Positions 16,636 through 24,815 are shown, counted from the first letter of the stretch. The stretch: 64,000 nucleotides of DNA from an uncultured Pseudoxanthomonas sp. (GCA_946886405.1 CAMPIO010000001.1:18980-82979); one strand, 5' to 3'. Notes: generated from the sequence alone by a model not told the origin. Numbers and translations: made by a program.

Positions 16636-18477
16636 ATGGCCAGTCAGTACACACGTGAACAGATTCTCGACATCATCGAAAGACAAGCGCAGGAAAGCGG
16701 TATTCCGCGGGAAGACTTCCTGCGATTCGCCTACATCGAGACGGGCGGGCGCTTCAACCCGAATGCAAGCAATCCCAGCGGCGCGAAGGGACTGTTCCAG
16801 TTTGTGCCGGGCACAGCCGAGGACTACGGAATAGCGGGGCAGGAGTTCGATCCGGTGGCGAACACCCGCGCGGCAGCAGCGTTGTATTCGGACAATCTGG
16901 GCGATATCACGCGCCGGCAGGCCCGCAGCGGCCACGATTTCCTCTCCGGGAACGAGACGCCGAGCGGACTGGACCTGTACCTGGCCCACCAGCAGGGCGC
17001 GGCCGGCTATGCGTCCATCCAGAATGCGATCGAGGCAGGTGAGTTCACACGCACCAACACGCGCAGGAATATCCTCAACAACATCAGCGAGCTTGATGTC
17101 GAGCGTCTGACAGGTCGTGCCTACGCAGACCTGCGCGGGCTTGATGATCGCGAGCTGGCAAGTACGTTCACGCAGTACTGGAATACCAAGTACGCCGCCA
17201 TCAGCATCGCGGACCGCGGTATCCACGCGAGCCAGCCCGACGCGGCTGTCCGCGAGCGCACGTCGCCGCTGGCGGATGGTGTGTTGCAGAGTGGTGAACG
17301 CGGCGAAGAGGTGCGCGCCTTGCAAACCTCGTTGAACCAGCTGGGATTCCGCGACGGCCAGGGTGCGGAACTGGAGACGCGCTCCGGCATCTACGGGGGC
17401 AAGACGCAGGAAGCCGTGCGCGCATTCCAGACTGCGAACCTGCTTGAAGCCACCGGCAACGCCGACGCGCGTACGCGCGAAGCGATCGCGCAGCAACTCG
17501 CGTTGCCCGAACAGGATCGCAATCGTGCCCCAGCCGCTGAAGCACCGCAGCACGAGGGCGGATTGGCCTGGCCGACCCCGGGCAACCATGACATCAACCA
17601 GGCCGACAAGCCGCGCGAGGGTCGGGGTGAGTTCGGTACGCCACGCAGCGGTGGACGGCGCCATGGCGGCATCGACATCGAGGGCAACGTCGGCGATCCG
17701 GTTGTGGCCGTTGCGGGCGGTACTGTGGTGGTGCGTCCGAACAATGAGGCGGCCGGCAACACCGTGCATGTGCGGCACGACGACGGCACGCTGACGAAGT
17801 ACTTCCATCTCGACGAGTTCAGCGTGCGCAATGGGCAGCGCGTCGAAGCCGGGCAGCAGATCGGCACCATGGGCAGGACCGGCAACACGCCGGCGCAGGG
17901 CGATACGCACCTGCATTTCGAGATGTGGCGCGATGGCCGCCAGGTGGACCCGTTGCCGCACCTGCAGGGTGCCGAGCGTGATGCCGCCGTTCCGACTCGG
18001 GCGGCTGCACCTGAGGTGCTGCGCGATGGCTCGTCGGGCGCCTCGGTGCGCGAGCTGCAGCAGCAGCTCAATCAGTTGGGTTATCGCGGTGCCGACGGGC
18101 AGCCGCTGGAAACCACCTCCGGCAAGTTCGGCCCCCAGACAGAACATGCCCTGCGGGCGTTTCAGGCGGACCGTGGCTTGAAAGTGGATGGCGAGTACGG
18201 TGAGCGCTCCCGAGAGACGCTGACCAAGGCCACGCGCGATGCGGCACGCGAGACGACGCCTGCGGAGACCACGCCTCAGAGCGTGCGGGGTGAGGATGCA
18301 CAGCGCTCGTTCGTGGACCGCATGTTCTCTGCCATGCATGGCGGCGACGATCGCGCAATGCGCCAGGCGCTTGACGACTACCTGAAGACGCCCGCTGGCG
18401 AGGGTTGGCGGAAAGAGCCCGTCGAAATAGAGCAGCAGGCCGCGCAGCAACGCGATCAGGTCGGGCCTGCCCGCTGA
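16636..18477 (+). CDS. Multidomain peptidoglycan hydrolase, T4SS effector candidate
   Basis: 613 residues, no signal peptide. Domains in order are: a lysozyme/SLT-like domain (about 1-200; likely Glu35 in FAYIETGGRF, then GAKGLFQFVPGTAEDYG); a PG_binding_1 domain (about 216-290); an M23 endopeptidase (about 330-435, with HGGID giving H343/D347 and HLHFE giving H425/H427); a second PG_binding_1 (about 462-530); and a helical C-terminus (about 560-613). It could therefore cut both glycan and peptide bonds. Absence of a Sec signal and linkage to the T4SS argue for injection into rivals. AAAGGAG (16623-16629) fixes the ATG. Confidence 0.8.
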   Translation: MASQYTREQILDIIERQAQESGIPREDFLRFAYIETGGRFNPNASNPSGAKGLFQFVPGTAEDYGIAGQEFDPVANTRAAAALYSDNLGDITRRQARSGHDFLSGNETPSGLDLYLAHQQGAAGYASIQNAIEAGEFTRTNTRRNILNNISELDVERLTGRAYADLRGLDDRELASTFTQYWNTKYAAISIADRGIHASQPDAAVRERTSPLADGVLQSGERGEEVRALQTSLNQLGFRDGQGAELETRSGIYGGKTQEAVRAFQTANLLEATGNADARTREAIAQQLALPEQDRNRAPAAEAPQHEGGLAWPTPGNHDINQADKPREGRGEFGTPRSGGRRHGGIDIEGNVGDPVVAVAGGTVVVRPNNEAAGNTVHVRHDDGTLTKYFHLDEFSVRNGQRVEAGQQIGTMGRTGNTPAQGDTHLHFEMWRDGRQVDPLPHLQGAERDAAVPTRAAAPEVLRDGSSGASVRELQQQLNQLGYRGADGQPLETTSGKFGPQTEHALRAFQADRGLKVDGEYGERSRETLTKATRDAARETTPAETTPQSVRGEDAQRSFVDRMFSAMHGGDDRAMRQALDDYLKTPAGEGWRKEPVEIEQQAAQQRDQVGPAR

Positions 18478-18486
18478 GTGTGGGGC

Positions 18487-18526
18487 AGGAGCGCGCGGGT
18501 CGGCCAGACCGGCTCGCGCGCCTCCT
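18487..18526. terminator. GC-rich inverted repeat between convergent genes
   Basis: AGGAGCGCGCG (18487-18497) pairs with CGCGCGCCTCCT (18515-18526) with one bulge, and GGTC/GACC inside the loop can pair too. It lies between the hydrolase (+) and the TauE gene (-). There is no T-run, so termination is only inferred. Confidence 0.4.
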
Positions 18527-18547
18527 CTACACGCAGCGCGCGATCGC

Positions 18548-19306
18548 TCAGTGGACGGTCATGAACCACGCTCGACCGATCTGGTACACGCTGATGCATA
18601 GCACCAGCACTCCGACTACCTTCAGTAAGACCCGCTCCGGCATGTGCCTCACGCACCATGCAGCGAAAGGTGCCGCGATGGCGCCACCGACCAGCAGCCC
18701 CAGCACGATCTCCAGGTGCTGCAGGCCGATGGTCAACAGGAATGTCAGCGACACCACCAGGGTGATGACGAACTCCGAGGCGCTGACGGTGCCGAGGGTG
18801 GTGCGCGCTTGACCGCCTCGCGCCAGCAACGTGGAGGTGGCCAACGGTCCCCATCCGCCACCGCCGATGGCATCGAGAAGGCCTGCAAGAAATCCCAGCA
18901 CCGGCACGCGGTTGACCTGTTCGCGCGGTACCCAGCGTCCGAACGAGCGAACGAGGATCAGCACCGCCAACGCCAACAGGTACAGGTAGACGAAGGGGCG
19001 GATCGCATCGCCCGGCAGACGCGTCAGCAGGTAGGCGCCAATGGCGCCGCCAACAGAGCCGGAAATTGTCAGTCGCCAGAACAGGCGCTTGTCGATGTTG
19101 CGGAAATACGCGTGCGAGGCGCCGGACACGCCCGTCGTGACCACTTCAGCGGCATGCACGCTGGCGCTTACCGCAGCCGGGGGGATCCCCATGCTGAGGA
19201 GGATCGATGAGCAGATCAGCCCGAACGCCATGCCGAGCGCGCCATCCACCAGCTGCGCGCCGAGACCGATGAGAATGAACCAGAAGAACGCGTTGCCAAA
19301 CTCCAT
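18548..19306 (-). CDS. TauE/SafE family sulfite/anion exporter
   Basis: This is an inner-membrane permease of the TauE/SafE family (252 aa), with about eight hydrophobic segments and the two family repeats. Each repeat carries a Gly/Ser-rich loop: GIPPAAVSASVHAAEVVTTGVSGASHAYFRN... in the N-half, and ARGGQARTTLGTVSASEF in the C-half. Members export sulfite, sulfoacetate or other small anions; the substrate here is not known. The gene stands alone, convergent with the effector genes. Confidence 0.82.
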   Translation of the reverse strand: MEFGNAFFWFILIGLGAQLVDGALGMAFGLICSSILLSMGIPPAAVSASVHAAEVVTTGVSGASHAYFRNIDKRLFWRLTISGSVGGAIGAYLLTRLPGDAIRPFVYLYLLALAVLILVRSFGRWVPREQVNRVPVLGFLAGLLDAIGGGGWGPLATSTLLARGGQARTTLGTVSASEFVITLVVSLTFLLTIGLQHLEIVLGLLVGGAIAAPFAAWCVRHMPERVLLKVVGVLVLCISVYQIGRAWFMTVH

Positions 19307-19372
19307 CCTGATGCTTCCAACGGGCGCGGGGGTGCCGTGGGTATCAGCGATGAGGATACAGGGCGAGGTCGC

Positions 19373-19863
19373 TCATGCGCCGAGCGCGTGGCTGGAACGC
19401 AGCGAGGTCTTGGCAAAACCGCGGGCGCGATAGCACGCATGCGCGTCGGCGCGATGCAGGGCCGTCGTCAGTTCGACTCGCACGCATCCTGCCCGACGTG
19501 CGCGCTGCATGGCTTCGTCCAGGAGTTGCCGGCCGATCCCGCAGCGTGGGTTGTCGGTACCCACGGTGAGGGCGGTGATCCTGCAGATCGTCGCGCCCAA
19601 CGGAAGGCAGTAGAGGAAATCGAGTCCCGGCAATCCGCAGACACGGCCCTGCTGGCGTACGAGCAACACTACTTGCGAGGCGTCAACCGTGGTGATGTGG
19701 ATGCGCGATCGCTGGCCTGGGCGGGCCCGCACGGATAGCCGAGATCGCCCAGCAGCAAGGCAACGTCATCGGCGTCGCCGGGTTGTGCGCTGCGAAGATC
19801 GAGCGGAGGCCTGGAATGCACGCTGGCGGCGGCAGGCCTCAGAGGACCGGCCGCCCGTCCCAT
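19373..19863 (-). pseudogene. GNAT acetyltransferase split by a frameshift
   Basis: The N-terminal part (LDLRSAQPGDADDVALLLGDLGYPC, GNAT alpha1) is read in one minus frame. The rest is in another: HITTVDASQVVLLVRQQ, then CRITALTVGTDNPRCGIGRQLLDEA, the acetyl-CoA loop (R/Q-x-x-G-x-G/A, here NPRCGIGRQLL), then HRADAHACYRARGF. The switch falls near 19705-19715, in a CGATCGCGC stretch prone to gain or loss of GC. A single indel restores one 160-residue protein. This is either a young pseudogene or a sequencing error. Confidence 0.65.
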
Positions 19864-19867
19864 GCGA

Positions 19868-20554
19868 TCAGCGGGTGCCGTATAGCACAACGGTCTTGCC
19901 GCGAGCATGCAGGGAGCCGTCGGCCTGCAGCTTCTTCAGTACACGGCCCGCCATCTCGCGGGAGCAACCGACCAGGCGTGCCAGCTCCTGGCGGGAGACG
20001 CGCAGCTGCGTGCCCTGCGGGTGGCTCATGGCCTCCGGCTCGCGGGCCAGGTCGTGCAGGGTGCGGATGATGCGGTCGGTGACATCCAGGAACGCCAGAC
20101 GGCTGGCCTTCCTGCTGGTGTCCAGCAGGCGACGCGACAGCTGGGCGCCGATGGCGTACAGCAGTTTGGGCGCATCGGCCGACAGGGTGCCGAGGAACAA
20201 CTGGTGCAGGCGCTCGTAGCTGACCTCGGCCAGCTCGCACTGGGTGCGGGTACGCAGGATCACTTCACGACGGTCGGACTCGATGAACAAGCCCATCTCG
20301 CCGACGAATTCGCCCGAACCGAAGTAGCCGAGGACCAGCTCGCGGTCGTCGTCTTCCTCGGTGATGATGCTGACCGAGCCGCTGACCACGTAATAAAGCG
20401 TGCCTGCCGGGTCGCCCGGGCGGAAGACATCGGCGCGGGCCGGGTAGCGCCGCCGGTGGCTGTGGGCCAGGAAGCGCTCAAGCGTGGCGTTGTCCGGCGT
20501 CAGGGGGCTGGCGGCGGGGCGAGCAGGGGCTGAAAGGGGGATGCCTGGGCTCAT
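19868..20554 (-). CDS. clp: Clp, CRP/FNR-family global regulator
   Basis: This is the CAP-like protein of xanthomonads, 228 residues here. The cyclic-nucleotide-binding fold (about 25-140) includes RRRYPARADVFRPGDPAGTLYY, GYFGSGEFVGEMGLF and RTRTQCELAEVSY. The C-terminal winged helix includes SRQELARLVGCSREMAGRVLKKL. In Xanthomonas, Clp binds c-di-GMP, which releases it from DNA, and it controls exopolysaccharide, enzymes and virulence genes. The sequence is very close to Xanthomonas Clp after its variable first 25 residues. Start ATG 20554; GTG 20563 is possible. It is divergent from speD. Confidence 0.95.
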   Translation of the reverse strand: MSPGIPLSAPARPAASPLTPDNATLERFLAHSHRRRYPARADVFRPGDPAGTLYYVVSGSVSIITEEDDDRELVLGYFGSGEFVGEMGLFIESDRREVILRTRTQCELAEVSYERLHQLFLGTLSADAPKLLYAIGAQLSRRLLDTSRKASRLAFLDVTDRIIRTLHDLAREPEAMSHPQGTQLRVSRQELARLVGCSREMAGRVLKKLQADGSLHARGKTVVLYGTR

Positions 20555-20740
20555 GGTGGTCACGGCTTGTAATTCAGGAAGCTTAGTCCGAATACGTGGC
20601 CCACGGCAAACGCAGGCCATGCAAGGGCTGGGCCAGTGTGCGACGGTACGCTGGCGGGTGGGCGGCGGACATTTCGCTGTCACCCCATATGGCGCATAAT
20701 CCGCCCCCTCATCCGACACCCCCGAAGAGGGATCACCGCC

Positions 20741-21535
20741 GTGGTAAAACCCCTGCCTCGCCTGCGGCTGCAAGGCTTCAACAACCTCACCAAGGCGCTG
20801 AGCTTCAACATCTACGACGTGTGCTATGCCTCGTCCGAAGACGAGCGTCGCCGGTACATCGAGTACATCGACGAGGAATACAACGCTGATCGCCTCACCC
20901 AGATCCTGACGGATGTGGCGGAGATCATCGGTGCCAACATCCTCAACGTGGCCCGCCAGGACTACGACCCCCAGGGTGCGTCGGTGACGATCCTCATTTC
21001 CGAGGAGCCGGTGATCGACAAGAAGGACGCGGGCAAGGAGATCATCTCCGACGCGGTGGTCGCGCACATGGACAAGTCGCACATCACAGTGCACACGTAT
21101 CCGGAGACCCATCCGGACAACGGCATCGCGACGTTCCGTGCCGACATCGACGTGGCGACCTGCGGGGTGATCTCGCCACTGAAGGCGCTGAACTACCTGA
21201 TCGAAAGCCTGGAATCCGACATCGTCATCATGGATTACCGGGTCCGCGGCTTCACCCGCGACGTGAAGGGCAAGAAGCACTACATCGACCACAAGATCAA
21301 TTCGATCCAGGACTTCCTGGCCAAGAACATCAAGTCGCGCTACGAGATGCTCGACGTGAACGTCTACCAGGAAAACATCTTCCACACGAAGATGCACCTG
21401 AAGGAGTTCGACCTCGACAACTACCTGTTCGAGGAAAAGGCCAAGAACCTGTCGTTCAAGGAGCGCATGAAGATCGAGGCGCGCCTGAAGCGGGAGATCG
21501 AGGAGCTGTACCACGGGCGCAACCTGCCGGAATGA
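20741..21535 (+). CDS. speD: S-adenosylmethionine decarboxylase proenzyme
   Basis: SpeD makes decarboxylated SAM for spermidine synthesis. It is of the long gammaproteobacterial type (264 aa). Self-cleavage before Ser113 in [11 protein letters not shown] produces the pyruvoyl cofactor. The GTG start at 20741 follows AGAGGGA at 8 bases and gives the conserved N-terminus [26 protein letters not shown] (20695-20700) is a likely -10 box for this gene, with a weak -35. It stands divergent to clp. Confidence 0.96.
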   Translation: MVKPLPRLRLQGFNNLTKALSFNIYDVCYASSEDERRRYIEYIDEEYNADRLTQILTDVAEIIGANILNVARQDYDPQGASVTILISEEPVIDKKDAGKEIISDAVVAHMDKSHITVHTYPETHPDNGIATFRADIDVATCGVISPLKALNYLIESLESDIVIMDYRVRGFTRDVKGKKHYIDHKINSIQDFLAKNIKSRYEMLDVNVYQENIFHTKMHLKEFDLDNYLFEEKAKNLSFKERMKIEARLKREIEELYHGRNLPE

Positions 21536-21600
21536 CGGATTGTCGGCCGGCGCGGGTTACATCCGGTTCGGGTGGCTTGCGCTAGCTTGCCCACACACAT

Positions 21601-21653
21601 GGCGGGACGACCTGCCCGCGGCGCAAGCCGCGCATCAGGACCGACGGCGGTCC
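21601..21653 (+). promoter_or_regulatory. Guanidine-II (mini-ykkC) riboswitch
   Basis: Two perfect 6-bp hairpins carry ACGR tetraloops: GGCGGG-ACGA-CCTGCC (21601-21616, one G-U) and GGACCG-ACGG-CGGTCC (21638-21653). Paired ACGR hairpins ahead of a sugE/gdx guanidinium exporter define the guanidine-II class, in which the loops kiss and bind guanidinium. The 21-base linker itself folds into CGCGGC-GCAA-GCCGCG (21617-21632), a GNRA-capped hairpin. The gene starts 62 bases downstream. Confidence 0.9.
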
Positions 21654-21691
21654 GGAACGCGAGTTCCGGGCCGTTTCGCGTTATGGCCCGG
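21652..21691 (+). promoter_or_regulatory. Alternative hairpins in the sugE leader (expression platform candidate)
   Basis: CCGGAAC-GCGA-GTTCCGG (21652-21669) overlaps the last two bases of the second aptamer hairpin. CCGGGCC (21666-21672) can instead pair with GGCCCGG (21685-21691). The two share 21666-21669, so they exclude each other. The ribosome site GAGGAGGT (21703-21710) lies just beyond. There is no U-run, so control of translation or a weak terminator are both possible. Confidence 0.5.
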
Positions 21692-21715
21692 ACAATCTAC
21701 CTGAGGAGGTGACGT

Positions 21716-22030
21716 ATGGCGTGGGTCTATCTGGTGTTGGCGGGACTGCTGGAAGTGGTGTGGGCCGTGGGCCTGAAATACTCGGAGGGTTTCAGCCGGC
21801 TGGTGCCCAGCGTGGTCACCGCGGTGGCGGCGGCCGCCAGCTTCTGGTTGCTGGCGGTAGCGCTGAAGCACATCCCGCTGGGCACGGGCTATGTCATCTG
21901 GGTGGGCATCGGCGCCGTGGGCACGGCGTTCGTCGGCATGTGGCTGTTCCAGGAGCCCGCCACGGCGGCGCGACTGGTCTGCATCGGCCTGATCGTGGCC
22001 GGCATCATCGGCCTGAAGCTCGCCTCGTAG
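21716..22030 (+). CDS. sugE: SugE/Gdx guanidinium exporter (SMR family)
   Basis: This is a 104-residue, four-helix small multidrug resistance protein. The family Glu is E13 in [20 protein letters not shown], and the [11 protein letters not shown] signature marks the SugE/Gdx rather than the EmrE branch. These proteins expel guanidinium in exchange for protons, which agrees with the guanidine-II riboswitch just upstream. The ribosome site is strong (GAGGAGGT). It is a single-gene unit facing coq7. Confidence 0.93.
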   Translation: MAWVYLVLAGLLEVVWAVGLKYSEGFSRLVPSVVTAVAAAASFWLLAVALKHIPLGTGYVIWVGIGAVGTAFVGMWLFQEPATAARLVCIGLIVAGIIGLKLAS

Positions 22031-22093
22031 CGTGCGCCCCGCGCACGACCGCATGAGCCCATCACCGCACCTGGTCTCCAGGGCATCCAGCAT

Positions 22094-22168
22094 GTAGAGC
22101 CGAGCTTGCTCGGCTCCGCATGGTGCGCGTGCGAGGCCCAACCCCAAAAGCAGCGGAGCAAGCTCCGC
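22094..22168. repeat. Pair of REP-like palindromes between convergent genes
   Basis: GTAG followed by AGCCGAGC-TT-GCTCGGCT (22094-22115) has the GTAG head plus hairpin layout of REP elements known in Stenotrophomonas. A second hairpin, GCGGAGC-AA-GCTCCGC, lies at 22153-22168. They fill the space between the stop codons of sugE (+) and coq7 (-) and could end both transcripts. Confidence 0.55.
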
Positions 22169-22177
22169 GCTTCCGGG

Positions 22178-22819
22178 TCACAGCCGGTAGGCGACCGCCT
22201 TCATCAGCTTCGAGGCGCCAGCCATCAGCGTCGGGATCGGCGCGGGCAGAAGGCGGGCGCCCGCCTCTTCGGCATGCTCGGCGTGGCGGGCTTCATCGGC
22301 CTTCATCACGGTCAGGATTTCGCGGCTGCGCAGGTCGGCCGGCGGCAGGGTTTCCAGATGTTCGTCCAGGTGGGCTTCGACCTGACGCTCGGTCTCCACC
22401 ACGAACCCCAGGCTCCAGCCATCCCCGCGCACACCGGCGAGGGCGCCGAGGGCATAGCTGCCGGCGTACCACAACGGGTTGAACAGGCTGGGACGGCTGT
22501 CCAGCTCGCGCAGGCGGTCCGCACACCATGAAAGGTGGTCGGTTTCCTCCTGGGCGGCGTCGAGCAGGTGCGCGCGGGTGGCGTCGTCGCGGGCCACGGC
22601 GGCCTGTCCGAAGTACAGGCCCTGCGCACAGACCTCGCCCACGTGGTTGATGCGCATCAGGCCGGCGGCATGGCGTTGCTCGGCGGGGTCGAGGGCGACC
22701 TCAGGGGTGTCCCCGGCCGGGTTGGCGCGCTGGGCGGGCGGGTTGCCGAAGACGGTGTCCAGGCCGCGCTGGGCCTCCACCAGCCAGTGATCGAGGGGCG
22801 AGAAGGTCCGCATGTTCAT
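22178..22819 (-). CDS. coq7: Coq7/Cat5 demethoxyubiquinone hydroxylase
   Basis: This is a di-iron hydroxylase for a late ring-hydroxylation step of ubiquinone synthesis, membrane associated. Its repeated iron-ligand motifs are visible: [43 protein letters not shown] and [16 protein letters not shown]. Length 213 aa is normal. Two closely spaced ATGs (22819 and 22813) are both possible. It is divergent from rplM, with about 185 bases between. Confidence 0.94.
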   Translation of the reverse strand: MNMRTFSPLDHWLVEAQRGLDTVFGNPPAQRANPAGDTPEVALDPAEQRHAAGLMRINHVGEVCAQGLYFGQAAVARDDATRAHLLDAAQEETDHLSWCADRLRELDSRPSLFNPLWYAGSYALGALAGVRGDGWSLGFVVETERQVEAHLDEHLETLPPADLRSREILTVMKADEARHAEHAEEAGARLLPAPIPTLMAGASKLMKAVAYRL

Positions 22820-22887
22820 GCCGCCATTGTGCCGCCTGGCCGGGTCCCCGTCTGCCCTGACGACCCTCGGACGCTGTCGGGCCAGAC

Positions 22888-22916
22888 TTGCGCCCCGCAG
22901 CAAGGCCCCGTACAAT
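22888..22916 (+). promoter_or_regulatory. rplM-rpsI promoter
   Basis: TTGCGC (22888-22893), a 17-base spacer and TACAAT (22911-22916) make a good sigma70 promoter. Start near 22923 gives a leader of about 80 bases before rplM. This is where L13 feedback, as described for E. coli, could act. Confidence 0.6.
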
Positions 22917-23005
22917 CCCGCGTCTTCCGTTTCACCCTTCACAACGCGTGGCAAAGTTCCGCCCGGGAAACCGCGGAATCCGCCCGACCAGACAATGAGA
23001 TTCAC

Positions 23006-23434
23006 ATGAGCACCTTTACCGCCAAGTCCGAGACCGTCCAGCGCGACTGGTACGTCGTCGACGCAGCAGGCAAGACCCTCGGTCGCCTGTCCACCGAGCT
23101 GGCCCGCCGCCTCCGCGGCAAGCACAAGCCCGTCTATACCCCTCACGTTGATACCGGTGACTACCTGGTCGTCATCAACGCCGAGAAGATCCACGTCACC
23201 GGCAACAAGCTGGCCGACAAGAAGTACCACCGCTTCACCGGCTACATCGGCAACCTGAAGACTGAGACGCTGGCGCAGGCGCTGGAGCGCCATCCGGAGC
23301 GCGTCATCGAGACCGCCGTGAAGGGCATGCTGCCGAAGGGCCCGCTGGGCCGCGACATGTATCGCAAGCTCAAGGTCTACGCCGGCCCGAATCATCCGCA
23401 CGCCGCTCAGCAGCCGCAGGTCCTGGACATCTAA
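23006..23434 (+). CDS. rplM: 50S ribosomal protein L13
   Basis: L13 is a primary-binding protein of the large subunit. It is 142 aa with the usual landmarks: [67 protein letters not shown] and [13 protein letters not shown]. The start at 23006 gives the standard N-terminus. It is followed after 2 bases by rpsI, forming the universal rplM-rpsI operon. Confidence 0.98.
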   Translation: MSTFTAKSETVQRDWYVVDAAGKTLGRLSTELARRLRGKHKPVYTPHVDTGDYLVVINAEKIHVTGNKLADKKYHRFTGYIGNLKTETLAQALERHPERVIETAVKGMLPKGPLGRDMYRKLKVYAGPNHPHAAQQPQVLDI

Positions 23435-23436
23435 TC

Positions 23437-23829
23437 ATGGCTATCACTCAGAATTACGGCACCGGCCGTCGCAAGTCCTCCACCGCCCGCGTGTTCCTGC
23501 GCAAGGGCACCGGCAACATCACCGTCAACGACCGTCCGCTGGACGAGTTCTTCGGCCGTGAGACTGCACGCATGATCGTGCGCCAGCCGCTGGAGCTGAC
23601 CAAGAACACCGAAACGTTCGACATCAAGGTCACCACGACCGGCGGCGGCACTACCGGCCAGGCCGGTGCCATCCGCCTCGGCATCGCCCGCGCGCTGGTG
23701 GAATACGATGAAACGCTGAAGTCGGAACTGCGTACGGCAGGCTTTATGACCCGTGATGCGCGCGAAGTCGAGCGCAAGAAGGTCGGTCTGCACAAGGCGC
23801 GTCGCGCCACGCAGTTCTCCAAGCGCTAA
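23437..23829 (+). CDS. rpsI: 30S ribosomal protein S9
   Basis: S9 is a small-subunit protein of 130 aa. [17 protein letters not shown] is near the N-terminus, then [19 protein letters not shown], and the conserved C-terminal tail [25 protein letters not shown], whose last residues reach the P site. It ends 33 bases before tRNA-Gln. Confidence 0.98.
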   Translation: MAITQNYGTGRRKSSTARVFLRKGTGNITVNDRPLDEFFGRETARMIVRQPLELTKNTETFDIKVTTTGGGTTGQAGAIRLGIARALVEYDETLKSELRTAGFMTRDAREVERKKVGLHKARRATQFSKR

Positions 23830-23862
23830 CAGACGCGTTACACTACGCGCCACTGGTTACAC

Positions 23863-23937
23863 AGCCCCGTCGCCAAGCGGTAAGGCACCTGACTCTGACT
23901 CAGGCATTCGGAGGTTCGAATCCTTCCGGGGCTGCCA
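23863..23937 (+). tRNA. tRNA-Gln (anticodon CTG)
   Basis: A 7-bp acceptor stem (AGCCCCG/CGGGGCT) begins at 23863. The D arm contains CCAAGCGGTAAGGC. The anticodon stem CCTGA/TCAGG holds loop CTCTGAC, so the anticodon is CTG and it reads CAG. The T arm has GGTTCGAATCC. CCA is encoded at 23935-23937. TACACT (23839-23844) may be its own -10 box. Confidence 0.96.
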
Positions 23938-23962
23938 ATCCGACGTCCTTACGGACATCCGC

Positions 23963-23986
23963 AAAGCCCGCCTATGGCGGGTTTTT
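23963..23986 (+). terminator. Rho-independent terminator after tRNA-Gln
   Basis: CCCGCC (23967-23972) and GGCGGG (23976-23981) pair around a TAT loop, with AAAG before and TTTTT after. It would end the rplM-rpsI-tRNA transcript. Confidence 0.85.
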
Positions 23987-23999
23987 GCGTTGAGGGCTC

Positions 24000-24752
24000 A
24001 TGCCGATGGTCGCGATGTTCCAACCCCCGTTCTGCCCCGCCGACGAGGCCGTGCGCCGCGTGCAGGAGCGTGGCTACGCCGTGCTCGAGCCGAGGGCCAT
24101 GGCCGAAGCGGTGGCAGTGGACCTTCAATCGCTAGATGCGTTGCTCCCCAGCTGGGATCGGCTCGATGTGGACGGATACCTGAAGGACGGCGGCCGTTAC
24201 CGGCGTCGCCGCCACTCCTGTTTCATCGTCGGTGCCAGCGGCGTGGAGCAGGCGCCGCATCGGGCGCACTGGCAGTCGCTGGACTACAACGCCCTGCACG
24301 GTGGCATGCAGCGCTGGTTCGAGCCGATCGAGACAGCGGTCGCCTCCGATCCTGCCTGGCAACAGCTGCTGGCGGGGCTTGGGCGCTGGTGTTCCGCGCT
24401 GAAGGGCGAACGCCCGTGGTACGTCGAGGCGCACCAGTTCCGCATCGACACCACGGACGGCATCGGCCGGCCGACCCCCGAAGGGGCGCATCGCGATGGC
24501 GTGGATTTCGTCGCCGTGCTGCTGTTGGATCGGCAGGGCATCAAGGGGGGCGAGACCCGGGTGTTTGCTGCCGCCGGGCCCGACGGGCAGCGCTTCACGC
24601 TGGAGGCGCCCTGGTCGCTGCTGTTCCTCGACGACGAGCGCGTCATCCACGAATCCACCCCGATCCAGCCGCTGGACGGGCAGGGTCATCGCGATACGCT
24701 GGTGCTGACCTTCCGCAAGAACGGGTTCCAGGGTGATCCTGTTGCGGGCTGA
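24000..24752 (+). CDS. 2OG-Fe dioxygenase family protein
   Basis: This is a 250-residue protein of the 2OG-Fe dioxygenase group (PF10014-like). Iron ligands appear as HRD in GAHRDGVDFVAVLLL and a distal His in ERVIHESTPI. Arg in GHRDTLVLTFRK may bind 2-oxoglutarate. Related enzymes hydroxylate free amino acids such as isoleucine, but the substrate here is unknown. Alternate starts lie at 24006 and 24015. It sits alone between the tRNA terminator and the fah promoter. Confidence 0.75.
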   Translation: MPMVAMFQPPFCPADEAVRRVQERGYAVLEPRAMAEAVAVDLQSLDALLPSWDRLDVDGYLKDGGRYRRRRHSCFIVGASGVEQAPHRAHWQSLDYNALHGGMQRWFEPIETAVASDPAWQQLLAGLGRWCSALKGERPWYVEAHQFRIDTTDGIGRPTPEGAHRDGVDFVAVLLLDRQGIKGGETRVFAAAGPDGQRFTLEAPWSLLFLDDERVIHESTPIQPLDGQGHRDTLVLTFRKNGFQGDPVAG

Positions 24753-24776
24753 CGGACGTGCGCATTTCGTTACAAT
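24749..24776 (+). promoter_or_regulatory. Putative promoter of fah
   Basis: CTGACG (24749-24754), 16 bases, TACAAT (24771-24776). The -35 overlaps the stop codon of the preceding gene. The ATG lies about 33 bases past the likely start point. Confidence 0.45.
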
Positions 24777-24815
24777 TGAAACCATGGCGCGTGGGCGCCG
24801 GCATCTGGAGTTCCG

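Noticed and set aside
21541..21715. Guanidine-I (ykkC) riboswitch ahead of sugE
   Set aside because: The two short ACGR-loop hairpins fit class II; the longer conserved ykkC core is absent.
23863..24000. Genomic-island attachment site at the tRNA-Gln 3' end
   Set aside because: A terminator follows directly, the downstream genes are ordinary metabolic ones, and no integrase or repeat of the tRNA end was found.
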